A stretch of DNA of 64,000 bases from Salinicola avicenniae (GCF_023736115.1 NZ_JAKQZC010000001.1:186001-250000), one strand, 5' to 3'; shown: positions 17,022 through 31,191, counted from the stretch's first letter. Numbers and translations: made by a program. The notes: a model not told the origin generated them from the sequence alone.

Positions 17022-17939
17022 ATGACGACGCGCAAACGCCCTCTGGGACGCGGGCTCGATGCCCTGATCGGTTCCAGCGCCCGGCGGCGTGACAGTTTGT
17101 CGCAGGGTGGCGCGGACAGCGATGCGCCCACGCCGGCGCAGGCACCGCCCGATCCTCGCGGCAACGGCGAGCGACTCGCGCACCTGCCGCTGCGCCAGCT
17201 GACCCGAGGCAAGTACCAGCCCCGCCGCGACATTCAGCCGGAAGCGCTGGAGGAACTGGCCGACTCGATTCGCGCCCAAGGCGTCATGCAGCCCATCGTG
17301 GTGCGCCAGATCGGCCAGGAGCGCTATGAGATCATCGCCGGCGAGCGGCGTTGGCGGGCCTCGCAGCTGGCCGAACTCGAGACGATCCCGGCGGTGGTTC
17401 GCGAGGTCAGCGACGAGGTCGCGCTGGCCCTCGCGCTGATCGAGAACATCCAGCGCGAAAACCTCAATCCGGTCGAGGAGGCCATGGCGCTCAAGCGCCT
17501 GCTCGACGAATTCGAACTGACCCAGCAGCAGGTGGCCGATGCGGTCGGGCGCTCGCGCGCCCAGGTAGCCAACCTGCTGCGTCTGCTGGCGCTCGATCCC
17601 CACGTGCTGACGCTGCTCGAGCGCGGAGATCTCGATATGGGGCACGCGCGAGCCCTGCTGACGCTGTCTCCCGCCCAGCAGCGCCAGGCGGCGCACGAGG
17701 TGGTGGCTCGCGAGCTCACGGTGCGCCAGACCGAAGCGCTGGTAAAGCAGCTGGCCAGCGGCCAGAAAGGGCACGAGGAGAAACGTCAGCCGGCGGACGT
17801 CGGGCGGCTGGAGAGCCGATTGGCCGACCTGCTCGGGGCGCCGGTCAAGATCCATCACAACGCCTCCGGCAAGGGCCGTGTCACGATTCGCTATACCAGT
17901 CTCGATGAGCTGGACGGCATTCTGGGGCACATCCGCTGA
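17022..17939 (+). CDS. parB: Chromosome partitioning protein ParB (Spo0J)
   Basis: CTP-dependent DNA clamp that loads at parS near the origin and spreads. The 305 residues begin with the ParA-stimulating RPLGRGLDALIG motif. LPLRQLTRGKYQPRRD opens the ParB/Srx domain, with the GERRWRAS box marking the CTP-binding pocket. A helix-turn-helix follows (LTQQQVADAVGRSRAQVANLLRL region), then the C-terminal dimerisation domain. I did not find a close match to the parS palindrome TGTTTCACGTGAAACA in the window. The stop codon lies in an imperfect tandem repeat. Confidence 0.96.
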   Translation: MTTRKRPLGRGLDALIGSSARRRDSLSQGGADSDAPTPAQAPPDPRGNGERLAHLPLRQLTRGKYQPRRDIQPEALEELADSIRAQGVMQPIVVRQIGQERYEIIAGERRWRASQLAELETIPAVVREVSDEVALALALIENIQRENLNPVEEAMALKRLLDEFELTQQQVADAVGRSRAQVANLLRLLALDPHVLTLLERGDLDMGHARALLTLSPAQQRQAAHEVVARELTVRQTEALVKQLASGQKGHEEKRQPADVGRLESRLADLLGAPVKIHHNASGKGRVTIRYTSLDELDGILGHIR

Positions 17940-17957
17940 AGGGGAACGCTGAGGGGA
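17934..17957. repeat. Imperfect tandem repeat across the parB stop
   Basis: CGCTGAAGGGGA (17934-17945, containing the TGA stop) is followed after one base by CGCTGAGGGGA (17947-17957). The units differ by one A. Confidence 0.75.
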
Positions 17958-18039
17958 TTAAAGTTAGCGCGTTAATGGAAATTGTGCGCTTTTCCCGAGC
18001 GTTTGCCTTTGCGGACGCGTCAGATCGGTGCAGGTCCGG

Positions 18040-18068
18040 TTGAAGCGGCCTGTGCCCTTCTCTATAAT
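18040..18068 (+). promoter_or_regulatory. Sigma70-type promoter of the atp operon
   Basis: TTGAAG (18040-18045), a 17-base spacer and a perfect TATAAT (18063-18068) lie 88 bases before atpI. This is the strongest promoter match in the window and fits a highly expressed operon. Confidence 0.85.
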
Positions 18069-18156
18069 CCGCCGTGATTTGCCAAACTGACGCCACGGAG
18101 CAACAACCGGGCGTGTTCCAGGATCCGACGTTTTCACGACAGGCGAGACCGACGCC

Positions 18157-18567
18157 ATGCATCCGACGGCACCGGCCAAGCTTCCTAGACCGCGCATCGC
18201 GTTCCTGATCCTGATACAGTGCGGCATCGTGATGGGCCTGACCCTGATCGCCTGGGGAGTTCGGGATCGAGAGACGGCGCTATCCGCCTTGACCGGTGGT
18301 CTCGTGGCGGCCATTCCGAACGCCTTTTTTGCCTGGCGCGCCTTTCGTCACCAAGGAGCCGCGCAGGCACGCAACATCGTCAAGAGTTTCTATCAGGCCG
18401 AGGCCGGCAAGTTCGGTTTGACGGCGGTACTGTTTACGTTGGCATTCGTGGCCGTGCCCCCTTCAAACCCTGCTTTCTTCTTTAGCGCTTATGTGTTGAC
18501 GCTGCTGGCGCAGTGGCTGGGTCCCTGGCTTCTGCGCCGTCCGTCACGCACTCAATCTCGAGGCTGA
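18157..18567 (+). CDS. atpI: ATP synthase subunit I (AtpI)
   Basis: Small membrane protein encoded first in many atp operons; it aids assembly of the c-ring or ion homeostasis but is not part of the final enzyme. The 136 residues show four hydrophobic segments (about 14-35, 41-58, 80-98, 103-122) and the conserved GGLVAAIPNAFFAWRAFR stretch typical of gammaproteobacterial AtpI. It ends three bases before the atpB ATG. Sequence conservation in this family is low, but place and topology make the call secure. Confidence 0.9.
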   Translation: MHPTAPAKLPRPRIAFLILIQCGIVMGLTLIAWGVRDRETALSALTGGLVAAIPNAFFAWRAFRHQGAAQARNIVKSFYQAEAGKFGLTAVLFTLAFVAVPPSNPAFFFSAYVLTLLAQWLGPWLLRRPSRTQSRG

Positions 18568-19437
<870 letters not shown>

Positions 19438-19454
19438 GACGCTTTTCCCCTTAA

Positions 19455-19745
<291 letters not shown>

Positions 19746-19815
19746 CGTCGCCGCTAGCGGCCATCATGGCCACCGGTGACACTAACCCCAAACCCGTGAC
19801 GCGAGAGGTGCTGGC

Positions 19816-20286
19816 GTGAATCTGAACCTTACACTGATTGGTCAGGCCATTGCCTTTGCGGTCTTCGTCTGGTTCTGCATGAAGTATGTATGGCCGCCGG
19901 TCATGCAGGCGCTGCAGGAACGACAGAAGAAGATCGCCGACGGTCTGGATGCAGCCAGCCGTGCTACCCGAGATCTCGAACTGGCCCAGGAAAAGGCCGA
20001 CGAGACGCTCAAGGAGAGCAAGGAGCAGGCGCAACAGATCCTCGAACAGGCCAACAAGCGGGCCAGTCAGATCGTCGAAGAGGCCCGCGAGACCGCGCGG
20101 GCCGAAGGCGAGCGCATCATCGAAGGCGCTCGCAGCGAAATTGATCAGGAGATCAATCGCGCGAAGGAAGAGCTGCGTGCCCAGGTATCGCTGCTGGCCG
20201 TGGCCGGCGCCGAGCGAATCCTGGAGTCCTCCATCGACGAAGCCAAGCATCGTGAGCTTGTCGACAAGCTCGCTGCCGAGCTCTAA
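19816..20286 (+). CDS. atpF: ATP synthase Fo subunit b
   Basis: Peripheral stalk protein of 156 residues, the E. coli length. An N-terminal membrane helix (about 4-24, [20 protein letters not shown]) is followed by a long charged coiled coil rich in Glu, Lys, Arg and Ala, ending in the delta-binding segment. The start codon reads GTG (19816) after GAGAGG. Fourth in the atp operon, eleven bases before atpH. Confidence 0.96.
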   Translation: MNLNLTLIGQAIAFAVFVWFCMKYVWPPVMQALQERQKKIADGLDAASRATRDLELAQEKADETLKESKEQAQQILEQANKRASQIVEEARETARAEGERIIEGARSEIDQEINRAKEELRAQVSLLAVAGAERILESSIDEAKHRELVDKLAAEL

Positions 20287-20297
20287 GGAGGCGCACC

Positions 20298-20840
20298 ATG
20301 GCTGAATCGTCTACCGTCGCTCGACCCTACGCCAAGGCGGCGTTCGAGTTCGCGCGCGATCACAAGGCGCTCCAAGCGTGGTCTCAGAGCCTGTCACTGG
20401 CCGCTGCGGCGGCCGGTGACGCCGATGTTTCCGAACGCATTCTCGGCAACCCGCGGCTTACCGCCGACGACAAGATCCGGCTGCTGCTGGAAGTCTGTGG
20501 CGAAGGCGCCTTCGACGAGCAGGTGGGCAACTTCCTGCGTCTCGTCGGTGAAAAGGGACGTCTGGCCGCGCTGCCGGACATCTTCGAGGAGTTCGAGGTG
20601 CTGCGCGCCCAGGAAGAGAAGCGGGTCGATGTCACCATCGTCTCGGCTTTCGAACTGGACGATGCCCAGCAGAACGTCCTTGCCGAAGCTCTGAAGAAGC
20701 GTCTGAATCGTGAAATCTCCATTACCACTCAGGTGGACCGCGAGCTGCTAGGCGGCGTGATCCTGCGTACCGGCGATACCGTCATCGACGGTTCCGTGCG
20801 CGGTCGATTGCAGCGTCTGCGCGAAGCGCTCACCGCCTGA
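20298..20840 (+). CDS. atpH: ATP synthase F1 subunit delta
   Basis: Links the b-subunit stalk to the top of the F1 head. The 180 residues (E. coli 177) start [15 protein letters not shown] and end with the conserved region [25 protein letters not shown]-type sequence. TAAGGAGG lies just before the ATG, a near-perfect ribosome-binding site. Fifth gene of the atp operon, 16 bases before atpA. Confidence 0.96.
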   Translation: MAESSTVARPYAKAAFEFARDHKALQAWSQSLSLAAAAAGDADVSERILGNPRLTADDKIRLLLEVCGEGAFDEQVGNFLRLVGEKGRLAALPDIFEEFEVLRAQEEKRVDVTIVSAFELDDAQQNVLAEALKKRLNREISITTQVDRELLGGVILRTGDTVIDGSVRGRLQRLREALTA

Positions 20841-20856
20841 GTTCGAGGGACATGGC

Positions 20857-22401
<1,545 letters not shown>

Positions 22402-22478
22402 GCGGCGCGGCTCGCCTTTTCCCACGGGAGAGGCGGGCCGCCCTGCCCGGCTGAGCGGCATGAATCAGGTGATCCGCG

Positions 22479-23357
22479 ATGGCAGCTGCAAAAGAGATCA
22501 AATCCCAGATCGGGAGCATCAAGAACACGCAGAAAATCACCAGCGCCATGGAAATGGTCGCTGCGTCGAAGATGCGTCGGGCTCAGGATCGCATGGCGGC
22601 CAGCCAGCCCTATGCCAGCCTGATCCGCCGGGTGGTCGGCCACGTCGCCAAGGCCAACCCGGAATACCGTCACGACTACATGGTCGAACGCGAGGTCAAG
22701 CGCGTCGGCTATATCGTCGTTTCCAGTGACCGCGGGCTCGCCGGCGGCTTGAACGTCAACCTGTTCAAGGCTGTCGTCAGGCACGCTCGCGAGTGGGACC
22801 AGCAGGGCGTCGGCGCCGACTTTGCGGCGATCGGCAGCAAGGCTGCGGGCTTCTTCAAGAAGCAGGGCGGCAACCTGCTGGCCGCGAAGAGCGGCCTCGG
22901 CGAAGCGCCGGAAGCCCAGGATCTGGTCGGTAGCGTCAAGGTGATGCTCGATGCTTTCGATGAAGGCAATCTCGATCGGCTCTATGTGGTGTACAACGAA
23001 TTCGTCAACACCATGAGCCAGAAGCCCGTCGTGCGTCAGTTGTTGCCGCTGGAAGCGGTCGACGATGACGCCGAGGGAGAGGAACAAGTCCGTCCCGACA
23101 ACTGGGACTACCTGTATGAGCCGGATGCCAAGACCCTGCTCGATCACCTGCTGGTTCGCTACGTCGAATCCCAGGTGTATCAGGCCGTGGTCGAAAACGC
23201 GGCCTGCGAACAGGCTGCGCGCATGATCGCGATGAAGAACGCGACCGATAACGCCGGCAATCTGATTGACGATCTCCAACTGGTGTACAACAAGGCGCGT
23301 CAGGCGGCCATCACCCAGGAGATTTCGGAAATCGTCGGTGGCGCCGCGGCGGTATGA
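22479..23357 (+). CDS. atpG: ATP synthase F1 subunit gamma
   Basis: Central rotor shaft. The 292 residues (E. coli 287) start [20 protein letters not shown] and end with the conserved C-terminal helix [22 protein letters not shown]. The middle holds the [16 protein letters not shown] motif. The 77-base gap after atpA contains a GC-rich hairpin-like sequence (GGCTCGCC...GGCGGGCC) but no strong terminator. Seventh gene of the operon. Confidence 0.97.
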   Translation: MAAAKEIKSQIGSIKNTQKITSAMEMVAASKMRRAQDRMAASQPYASLIRRVVGHVAKANPEYRHDYMVEREVKRVGYIVVSSDRGLAGGLNVNLFKAVVRHAREWDQQGVGADFAAIGSKAAGFFKKQGGNLLAAKSGLGEAPEAQDLVGSVKVMLDAFDEGNLDRLYVVYNEFVNTMSQKPVVRQLLPLEAVDDDAEGEEQVRPDNWDYLYEPDAKTLLDHLLVRYVESQVYQAVVENAACEQAARMIAMKNATDNAGNLIDDLQLVYNKARQAAITQEISEIVGGAAAV

Positions 23358-24818
<1,461 letters not shown>

Positions 24819-24875
24819 GCCCGCCCGGTTGCCGGGGGCGAACGCCCCCGGGATCTGGCTCAAGAGGATATCGCT

Positions 24876-25301
24876 ATGGCCACATTTCAGTGCGACATCG
24901 TCAGCGCCGAGAAGGAGATCTTCTCGGGCGACGTCCAGCAGCTCATCGCTGCCGGCGTTGCTGGCGATCTGGGTATCCTGCGCGGTCACGCCCCGCTCCT
25001 GACCGAGCTCAAGCCCGGCCCGGTGCGCGTGATCCAGGAGAGCGGTGAAGAAGAGCTCTACTACGTGACCGGCGGCTTCCTCGAAGTGCAGCCGGACGTG
25101 GTCTCGGTGTTGGCGGATACCGCCACCCGGGCCAGCGATCTGGACGAGGCGGAAGCCGAGCAGGCGCGCCAGCATGCGCTGCAGTCGCTCAACGACAAGC
25201 AGTCGGAGCTCGACTACACCCGTGCAGCGGCCGAGCTGGCCGAAGCCACCGCGCAGCTGCGCACGCTGCAGCAGCTGCGTCGCAGCGGCCGCCGCGGCTG
25301 A
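24876..25301 (+). CDS. atpC: ATP synthase F1 subunit epsilon
   Basis: Rotor subunit that inhibits ATP hydrolysis through its C-terminal helices. The 141 residues (E. coli 139) comprise an N-terminal beta sandwich (1-85, with [22 protein letters not shown]) and two C-terminal helices from about residue 90 containing [12 protein letters not shown]. Last gene of the atp operon; a UUCG-loop hairpin follows 29 bases after its stop. Confidence 0.96.
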   Translation: MATFQCDIVSAEKEIFSGDVQQLIAAGVAGDLGILRGHAPLLTELKPGPVRVIQESGEEELYYVTGGFLEVQPDVVSVLADTATRASDLDEAEAEQARQHALQSLNDKQSELDYTRAAAELAEATAQLRTLQQLRRSGRRG

Positions 25302-25330
25302 GCCGACGCTCGCGCGACCCGCAGTACCTC

Positions 25331-25356
25331 AAGGGCGACTCTTCGGAGTCGCCCTT
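25331..25356 (+). terminator. UUCG tetraloop terminator of the atp operon
   Basis: AAGGGCGACTC (25331-25341) and GAGTCGCCCTT (25346-25356) form an 11-bp perfect stem capped by TTCG, an exceptionally stable tetraloop. The downstream tail (GTCGTTTG) is only moderately T-rich. Confidence 0.88.
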
Positions 25357-25506
25357 GTCGTTTGCATCGGAACGATATCGGCAACGTCGCCGAGCGGTGC
25401 TTTCCGTTGTCCCTGCGCACGCTAGAATGTCTCCCAATCGGACCTTGTCCGACCCGATCACGCCCAACTCGATGATCCCCCATTCGTTGACTGAAAGGAT
25501 GCCCCG

Positions 25507-26874
25507 ATGACTCTCGACGTCGTGATTCTGGCCGCCGGCCAGGGAACCCGCATGCGTTCGCGCACGCCCAAGGTGCTCCATCCGCTGGCCGGTCGGGCAC
25601 TGGTGCGGCATGTTGTCGATACTGCCGCCGGTCTGGATGAGGCCAGCGTGCACGTCGTCGTCGGCCACGGCGCCGGGGCGGTGCGGACGTCTCTGGCCGA
25701 GTGTCCGGTCGACTTCTGCGAGCAGACCGAGCAGAAGGGAACCGGCCATGCGGTGGCCCAGGCGCTGCCAAGCGTCGGCGAGGGCAAGGTGCTGGTGCTC
25801 TACGGTGACGTGCCGCTGATCCAGGCGAAAACGCTGGAGGGACTGCTGGCAGGCGTGGACGAGCAGCATATGGCGCTGCTCACCGTGACGCTTGACGATC
25901 CCGCCGGCTACGGGCGCATCGTGCGCAGCGACAAGGGCGCCGTCACCGCGATCGTCGAGCACAAGGATGCCGATGCCGGCCAGCGCGCGATCCGTGAATG
26001 CAACACCGGCATCATGGCGATGACCGCATCCCAGCTGCGCCGCTGGCTGCCCGAGCTCTCCGCCGAGAACGCCCAGGGCGAGTACTACCTGACCGATGTC
26101 ATCGCCATGGCCGCCGCCGACGGTGTCGAGGTTCTGGCGGCACAGCCGACTTCGCCGGTCGAAGTCGAAGGGGTCAACGATCGGCGTCAGCTCGCGGCGC
26201 TGGAGCGCGCCTACCAGCGTCGTCAGGCCGAGCATCTGATGAGTGCCGGCGTGACGCTCGCCGATCCGGCGCGTTTCGACCTGCGCGGCGAGGTCACTGT
26301 GGGGCGGGATATCCAGATCGACGTCAACGTCATCCTCGAAGGCCATGTCACCCTCGAGGATGACGTCGTCATCGGCCCGAATTGCGTGATCCGGGACAGC
26401 GTTCTCAGGCGTGGCGCGGTGGTGAAGGCGAACAGCCATCTCGAGGGTGCGGAGATGGGCGAGGAGAGCGACTGCGGGCCGTTCGCGCGGCTGCGACCCG
26501 GTACCCGGCTAGGTCAGAAAGCGCATGTCGGCAACTTCGTCGAGACCAAAAACGCGACGCTCGGCGAGGGCGTCAAGGCGGGGCATCTCAGCTATCTGGG
26601 AGACGCCGAGATCGGCCGCGATACCAACGTCGGCGCCGGCACCATCACCTGCAACTACGATGGTGCCAACAAGCATCGCACGCGAATCGGCGAAAACGTC
26701 TTCGTCGGCTCCAACAGCGCATTGGTCGCCCCGGTCACCGTCGGTAACGGCGCGACGATTGCCGCCGGTTCCACCATCACGCGCGAGGTCGCCGACGACG
26801 AGCTGGCCATTGCACGCAGTCGCCAGGTCACCAAGCCCGGCTGGCAGCGTCCGGTGAAAACCCCGAAAGGCTGA
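25507..26874 (+). CDS. glmU: Bifunctional N-acetylglucosamine-1-phosphate uridyltransferase/glucosamine-1-phosphate acetyltransferase
   Basis: Makes UDP-GlcNAc for peptidoglycan and LPS. The 455 residues match E. coli (456). The N-terminal pyrophosphorylase has [11 protein letters not shown] and KVLHPLAG, with YGDVPL as the metal site; from about 250 onward left-handed beta-helix hexapeptide repeats form the acetyltransferase, with the [14 protein letters not shown] and [11 protein letters not shown] active-site motifs. A TAGAAT -10-like element at 25423-25428 may be part of its promoter. Grouping with glmS 5 kb downstream reflects the conserved atp-glmU-glmR-glmS order, here interrupted by three minus-strand genes. 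Confidence 0.97.
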   Translation: MTLDVVILAAGQGTRMRSRTPKVLHPLAGRALVRHVVDTAAGLDEASVHVVVGHGAGAVRTSLAECPVDFCEQTEQKGTGHAVAQALPSVGEGKVLVLYGDVPLIQAKTLEGLLAGVDEQHMALLTVTLDDPAGYGRIVRSDKGAVTAIVEHKDADAGQRAIRECNTGIMAMTASQLRRWLPELSAENAQGEYYLTDVIAMAAADGVEVLAAQPTSPVEVEGVNDRRQLAALERAYQRRQAEHLMSAGVTLADPARFDLRGEVTVGRDIQIDVNVILEGHVTLEDDVVIGPNCVIRDSVLRRGAVVKANSHLEGAEMGEESDCGPFARLRPGTRLGQKAHVGNFVETKNATLGEGVKAGHLSYLGDAEIGRDTNVGAGTITCNYDGANKHRTRIGENVFVGSNSALVAPVTVGNGATIAAGSTITREVADDELAIARSRQVTKPGWQRPVKTPKG

Positions 26875-26912
26875 GGCATGGTCTCCTGGCTGCCGGCGAT
26901 GACCACCATCGA

Positions 26913-28445
26913 CTACCAGTAGCCGAGCAGCTTCCACCAGCCGAGACCCACCACGGTGAAGACTGCCAGCTCCATCAGGCACATCACGAAGCCGACGCCC
27001 CACCAGCGACCCAGGGTGACGTAGCCGCTGCCGTAGATGATCGGCGAGGTGCCGGTGGCATAGTGCGTCAGTGTCATCATGATCGCCGAGCCGGCCGTCA
27101 TGATCAGCAGGAACGGCACGCTGTAGGCGGCCGGCACCAGATTGACGCCGACGCTGAGGAACGCCAGCATCATGGCGCTGATGTGCGCCGTGGTGCTGGC
27201 GAACAGGTAGTGGGAGAAGACGAAGATCAGCACCAGCGTGGCCGCCGCCCATGGCCAGCCGATGCCGCTGGCGACGATCGCCTCGCGCAGCCCCTCGGCG
27301 AACCACGCGATCACGCCCAGCGCGTTGAGCTGCCCGGCCAGCATCACCAGCGCGCCGAACCAGACCAGCGTATCCCAGGCGCTCTTCTCGGCCAGCACAT
27401 CGTTCCAGTCGAGCGTCCCCGTGACCAACAGCACGAAGAGCCCGAGCGCGGCCACGGTGGTCGGATTGAAGCTGAGGTAGCGCAGGACCTCGGTATCGAG
27501 CGAGAACAGTCCACCCAGCAGCAGCGCCGGCAGATCGGCCCACAGCACCAGCAGCAGCGCGAAGGTGGCCATCATCACCCATTCGCTCGGGTGAAGGCTG
27601 CCCATGCGCGTGAGCTCGCCGCGGGCGAAATCGACCGCGTCCGGCGTGCGGCGAAGGGTCGGCGGCGCCAGCCAGTAGATCACCAGCGGCATCAGCAGCA
27701 TGCAGATCAGCCCCGGCAGCAGCATGCACAGTGCCCATACGCTCCAGGAAAGATGGAAAGTCTGATTCGACGCCCGCGCGACATAGTCGACCACCAGCGG
27801 GTTGGGCGCCGTGGCGGTGAGGAACATCGCCGAGGTGATCGGATTGGCGTGATAGTTGACCAGCGCCAGGTAGGTGCCGACCTTGCCTTGAGTGCCCTTT
27901 TCCGGATCCGAGTCGAAGGCGCCGGCGATCGACTTCATGATCGGATGGACGATGCCGCCGCCGCGGGCGGTATTGCTCGGCGTGAACGGGGCCAGGATCA
28001 GCTCGCTGATCGCCAGGCCATAACCGATGCCCAGCGTGCGTCGACCGAGCAGGGCAATGAAGCCGAAGCCGAGGCGGGCGCCGAGGCCGGTCTTCTTCAA
28101 GCCGCGTGAAATCAGGATCGAGATGACGATCAGCCAGATCAGCGGGCTCGAGAAACTGCTCAGCGCGTCGGCGATGGCCCCCGAGGCGGAATCCGCCGTG
28201 ACCTGCGACAGCGAGACGATGACGATCGCCATCAGTGCCATCACGCCGATCGGCATCACCTTGAGGATGATCGCGACGATGGTGGTCAGGAAGATCGCCA
28301 CCAACGCCCAGGATTTCGGCGTCAGCCCCTCGGGGTGCGGGATCAGCAGCAGGCCGACGAGAACCAGCGTTGCCATGATGGCGGGGGCGAGACGAAAGGG
28401 AACCACATGCTTGAAGTACTGCCAGGCGCGTACCAGAGAGGCCAT
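26913..28445 (-). CDS. DASS (SLC13) family anion:sodium or anion exchange carrier
   Basis: Inner-membrane carrier of dicarboxylates or related anions, 510 residues with about twelve hydrophobic segments. FTPSNTARGGGIVHPI (about residues 138-155) and the late STTAHISAM...SPIIYGSGY segment are the paired substrate and sodium-site motifs of the DASS family; the first resembles CitT/TtdT and 2-oxoglutarate/malate translocators. ATG 28445 is chosen because the family starts there; the frame is open further upstream without similarity. Convergent with glmU, 38 bases apart. Malate, 2-oxoglutarate, tartrate or citrate are all possible substrates. Confidence 0.88.
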   Translation of the reverse strand: MASLVRAWQYFKHVVPFRLAPAIMATLVLVGLLLIPHPEGLTPKSWALVAIFLTTIVAIILKVMPIGVMALMAIVIVSLSQVTADSASGAIADALSSFSSPLIWLIVISILISRGLKKTGLGARLGFGFIALLGRRTLGIGYGLAISELILAPFTPSNTARGGGIVHPIMKSIAGAFDSDPEKGTQGKVGTYLALVNYHANPITSAMFLTATAPNPLVVDYVARASNQTFHLSWSVWALCMLLPGLICMLLMPLVIYWLAPPTLRRTPDAVDFARGELTRMGSLHPSEWVMMATFALLLVLWADLPALLLGGLFSLDTEVLRYLSFNPTTVAALGLFVLLVTGTLDWNDVLAEKSAWDTLVWFGALVMLAGQLNALGVIAWFAEGLREAIVASGIGWPWAAATLVLIFVFSHYLFASTTAHISAMMLAFLSVGVNLVPAAYSVPFLLIMTAGSAIMMTLTHYATGTSPIIYGSGYVTLGRWWGVGFVMCLMELAVFTVVGLGWWKLLGYW

Positions 28446-28640
28446 GAGACGATCCCGAGGCAAGAAGGCATCGATCGGCCGCCGCGGATCGAGATCGCTT
28501 GGCGGTCGCTTTCGACACCAGCTTACGCCGCTGCGATGCGTCTGGCAGTGTGCCGGCTCGCGCCACGTTGTCGCAGCAGGGACCGCGTCACGTGAGCCGT
28601 CAGGGGGTGAGGCCCGAGGAGCATGCTCGACTGGCATCCT

Positions 28641-28658
28641 CCGGCCGGTAGTGGCCGG
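28641..28658 (-). terminator. Weak hairpin after the YaiW-like lipoprotein gene
   Basis: CCGGCC (28641-28646) and GGCCGG (28653-28658) flank a 6-base loop, six bases beyond the stop of the minus-strand gene. No U-run follows. Confidence 0.3.
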
Positions 28659-28664
28659 CCTAGC

Positions 28665-29783
28665 TCAGGGCAGGGTGCGTGGCGCGCGCGAGAGACAGTC
28701 CTGGTAGCGTGCATCGACGCGTTGGGCGAACCACGCCGTGGTCAGGTTGCGCGTGATCTTGGGGCTGTCGAGCTGGATACCGGGCAGATGCGCGTAGGGG
28801 GTTGGCTGGCCTTCCTGCTGCATCGCAAGCGAATAGACCGCTTCATAGAGAGCGGTCCGTTCGAATGCCAGGGACTTCTCCTGTTCCAGTGCCTCGCGAA
28901 TGTCGTCATCGTCCATGCCGAGACGGGCTTTCAATGTGCGCACAGCGAGTTCGGTCTGCCCCGCCCGGCGTGAGCCGGGGATGGTCAGGTCACCATCGAG
29001 CGCCAGCGGGATGCCCGAGAGCTGGCTGACGGCGGCCTGGAACGCGGCATTGCGGCTCGCATACCATCCCGCATTGAAGTCGGCGAAGCGGTAGATCATG
29101 TCATCGTAGTGGGCCGGATACCCGAGCAGATGCGCGATGCCGAAATAGAGACCGCCACGCCGCGTGAAGACCTCGTGGCGGATCGATCCGTCGATCGGAT
29201 AGGGGTAATTGTCGGCGTGCGCTTCGGCGAAATCGACGCTGACCTGCATTGGTCCGCCGGTATGCACCGGGTTGAGACTGCCGAAGAGCTGGCGGCCCAG
29301 CGGCGCCATCGAGATGAAGTCCTCGAAGATCTCGCTCATCTCGCGCTCGGTGGTGACCTGATCGAGCCGTTCGTTATAGGTCTCGCCGGTGGGCGATTCG
29401 AGATTGAGTCCCGCGTTGACCAGAAAACCGGGGAGATGCAGCGCGTCGGCGCGGCGCTCGATCTCCTGACGCGCGATGGCCGATAGATTAGGCACCACGG
29501 GGTCGCCGCTATAGGTCGACTCCTGCTCGGTCACCGCTAGCGTGGCGCAGAGATTCTCGCGCGTGGCCGGCAGGTTCTGCGCCGCGAAGGCGGCGGTGAT
29601 ATCGGTGGCCCAACCGTCGCGATCCTCGGCGTTGGCGGGGATCAGCGAGACCAGCGCCTCCTTGACCGTGGCCGGACGCTGCTCGAAGCCGGGCTGGGGC
29701 GCCTGCGTGCTGCAGCCGGCGAGCACCATGGCCAATGCGATCACCGGCCAACGCCACGCTCTCAGCGTCGAAACCTCTTGCAT
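28665..29783 (-). CDS. DUF1615 lipoprotein (YaiW-like)
   Basis: Predicted outer-membrane lipoprotein of 372 residues. E. coli YaiW belongs to DUF1615; it is surface-exposed and has been linked to uptake of a proline-rich peptide, but no enzymatic role is settled. The signal peptide ends VLAGC, giving lipidated Cys24. ATG 29783 is preferred because AAGGAG lies nine bases before it and the signal peptide then has normal length; two other ATGs lie 18 and 27 bases upstream. The PMQVSVDFAEAHADNYPYP and RRGGLYFGIAHLLGYPA stretches are family hallmarks. It starts 41 bases after argE and is probably co-transcribed with it. Confidence 0.88.
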   Translation of the reverse strand: MQEVSTLRAWRWPVIALAMVLAGCSTQAPQPGFEQRPATVKEALVSLIPANAEDRDGWATDITAAFAAQNLPATRENLCATLAVTEQESTYSGDPVVPNLSAIARQEIERRADALHLPGFLVNAGLNLESPTGETYNERLDQVTTEREMSEIFEDFISMAPLGRQLFGSLNPVHTGGPMQVSVDFAEAHADNYPYPIDGSIRHEVFTRRGGLYFGIAHLLGYPAHYDDMIYRFADFNAGWYASRNAAFQAAVSQLSGIPLALDGDLTIPGSRRAGQTELAVRTLKARLGMDDDDIREALEQEKSLAFERTALYEAVYSLAMQQEGQPTPYAHLPGIQLDSPKITRNLTTAWFAQRVDARYQDCLSRAPRTLP

Positions 29784-29824
29784 ATGCTTGGTCTCCTTCA
29801 TCCACTGCATGCACTGCGCCTTTT

Positions 29825-30973
29825 TCACGAGCTCAAATGCTCGGCCAGGCGCTGCATCATCGCATCGCAGCGTTCGAGCTGTTCGATGGCGATGAACTCG
29901 TCCGGCTTGTGGCCCTGATCCATGCATCCCGGCCCGCAGACGACGGTGGGAATGCCAGCTTCGTGAAACAGCCCGCCTTCGGTGCCATAGGCGACCGTAC
30001 CGAAGTCGTCGCGCTCGGCCAGGGTAGCGATCAGCTGGGCGACGTCGCTCGACGCCGCCGTGGTCAGGCCCGGATAGGACTGCAGCGGTTCGAAAACGAT
30101 ATCGGTATCGGGAACGACGGCGCGCATCGTCGGAATCAGCTCACGCTCGGCGTAGTCGCGCATTTCGCGTTCCACCTCGCTGGCGTCGAAGCCGGGCAGC
30201 GAGCGCACCTCCCAGTTGAAGCGGCAGTCCGCCGGTACGATGTTCAGCGCCTGGCCGCCTTCGATCACGCCGGTCTGCACCGTGGAAAAGGGCGGATAGA
30301 AGCGCTCGTCGTGGTGGGCGGGATCGGCCAGGCGCGTGCCGATTTCGGTCAGCTTGGTAATCAGCCTCGCCGCGTTCTCGATCGCGTTGACGCCCTCGGG
30401 GGCATAGGCCGAATGGCAGGGCGCGCCCTTGACGTGGCAGCGCACCCCCAGCTTGCCCTTATGGCCGAGCACCGGCTTCAGCTCGGTGGGTTCTCCGATA
30501 ATGCAGGCGATCGGCTGGTGCGCCTTGTCCTTGAGCATCGAGAGAATCGAGCGCACGCCGAGGCAGCCGACCTCTTCGTCGTAGGAGAACGCCAGGTGGA
30601 TCGGGGTCTTCAGGTCCGTGGCCAGGAACTGCGGCACCGCCGCCAGCACGCAGGCGATATAGCCCTTCATGTCCGCGGTGCCGCGACCGTAGAGCTTGCC
30701 GTCCCGCTCGGTCATCTCGAACGGTGGCAGTGTCCATGGTTGACCGTCTACCGGTACCACGTCGGTATGACCGGAGAGCACGACGCCGCCGCGATCGGTC
30801 GGGCCGAGGGTCGCCCACAGGTTGGCTTTGCTGGCGTCCTCGTTATGGATCAGCTCGCTCTCCACGCCATGGTCGGCGAGGTAATCTCTGATGAACTCGA
30901 TCAGGGCGAGGTTGGAGTCGCGGCTGACGGTGGCAAAGCGGATCAGCTTGCCGAGAATCTCCTGGCTGGTCAT
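29825..30973 (-). CDS. argE: Acetylornithine deacetylase (M20 family)
   Basis: Zinc peptidase-fold enzyme that removes the acetyl group from N-acetylornithine in arginine synthesis. About 382 residues from ATG 30973. SGHTDVVPVDGQPW contains the first His and Asp metal ligands; GRGTADMKG the bridging Asp; FSYDEEVGCLG the Glu-Glu catalytic and metal pair; GEPTE and the late CGPGCMDQGHKPDEF the remaining ligands. The alternative ATG at 31012 adds 13 residues without similarity. Divergent from glmR; the DUF1615 gene follows. Other M20 amidohydrolases are possible, but similarity is closest to ArgE. Confidence 0.88.
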   Translation of the reverse strand: MTSQEILGKLIRFATVSRDSNLALIEFIRDYLADHGVESELIHNEDASKANLWATLGPTDRGGVVLSGHTDVVPVDGQPWTLPPFEMTERDGKLYGRGTADMKGYIACVLAAVPQFLATDLKTPIHLAFSYDEEVGCLGVRSILSMLKDKAHQPIACIIGEPTELKPVLGHKGKLGVRCHVKGAPCHSAYAPEGVNAIENAARLITKLTEIGTRLADPAHHDERFYPPFSTVQTGVIEGGQALNIVPADCRFNWEVRSLPGFDASEVEREMRDYAERELIPTMRAVVPDTDIVFEPLQSYPGLTTAASSDVAQLIATLAERDDFGTVAYGTEGGLFHEAGIPTVVCGPGCMDQGHKPDEFIAIEQLERCDAMMQRLAEHLSS

Positions 30974-31138
30974 GCAAGGTCTCTTCGATTGTGGTTGTTC
31001 AGGGGCAACCATGATGCCCAGCTCGCGCGACAGAGGCCACCATCCCGCTCAACCTTCTTGGCCAATCGCCCAGCGCGACTTGCCGTCCTTGCTGGACCAT
31101 CGCTGACGAAAGGTTGACGACGGCGTACCAATCGGTTT

Positions 31139-31183
31139 TGATTCGAATCCATTACCTTTCGGTTCGAAACTAAAACGAAACTT
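31139..31183. promoter_or_regulatory. Candidate GlmR operator: clustered TTCG half-sites
   Basis: Just upstream of glmR lie TTCGAA (31142-31147), TTTCGGTTCGAAAC (31157-31170) and AAACGAAAC (31173-31181). Repeats built from TTTCG/CGAAA are typical operators of DeoR-family regulators. The cluster sits between the argE and glmR starts and could control glmR-glmS, argE, or both. Confidence 0.5.
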
Positions 31184-31191
31184 AATTCTCC

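Noticed and set aside
28584-28595. TCACGTGA palindrome as parS
   Set aside because: Only the central eight bases match; flanks do not fit the 16-base consensus.
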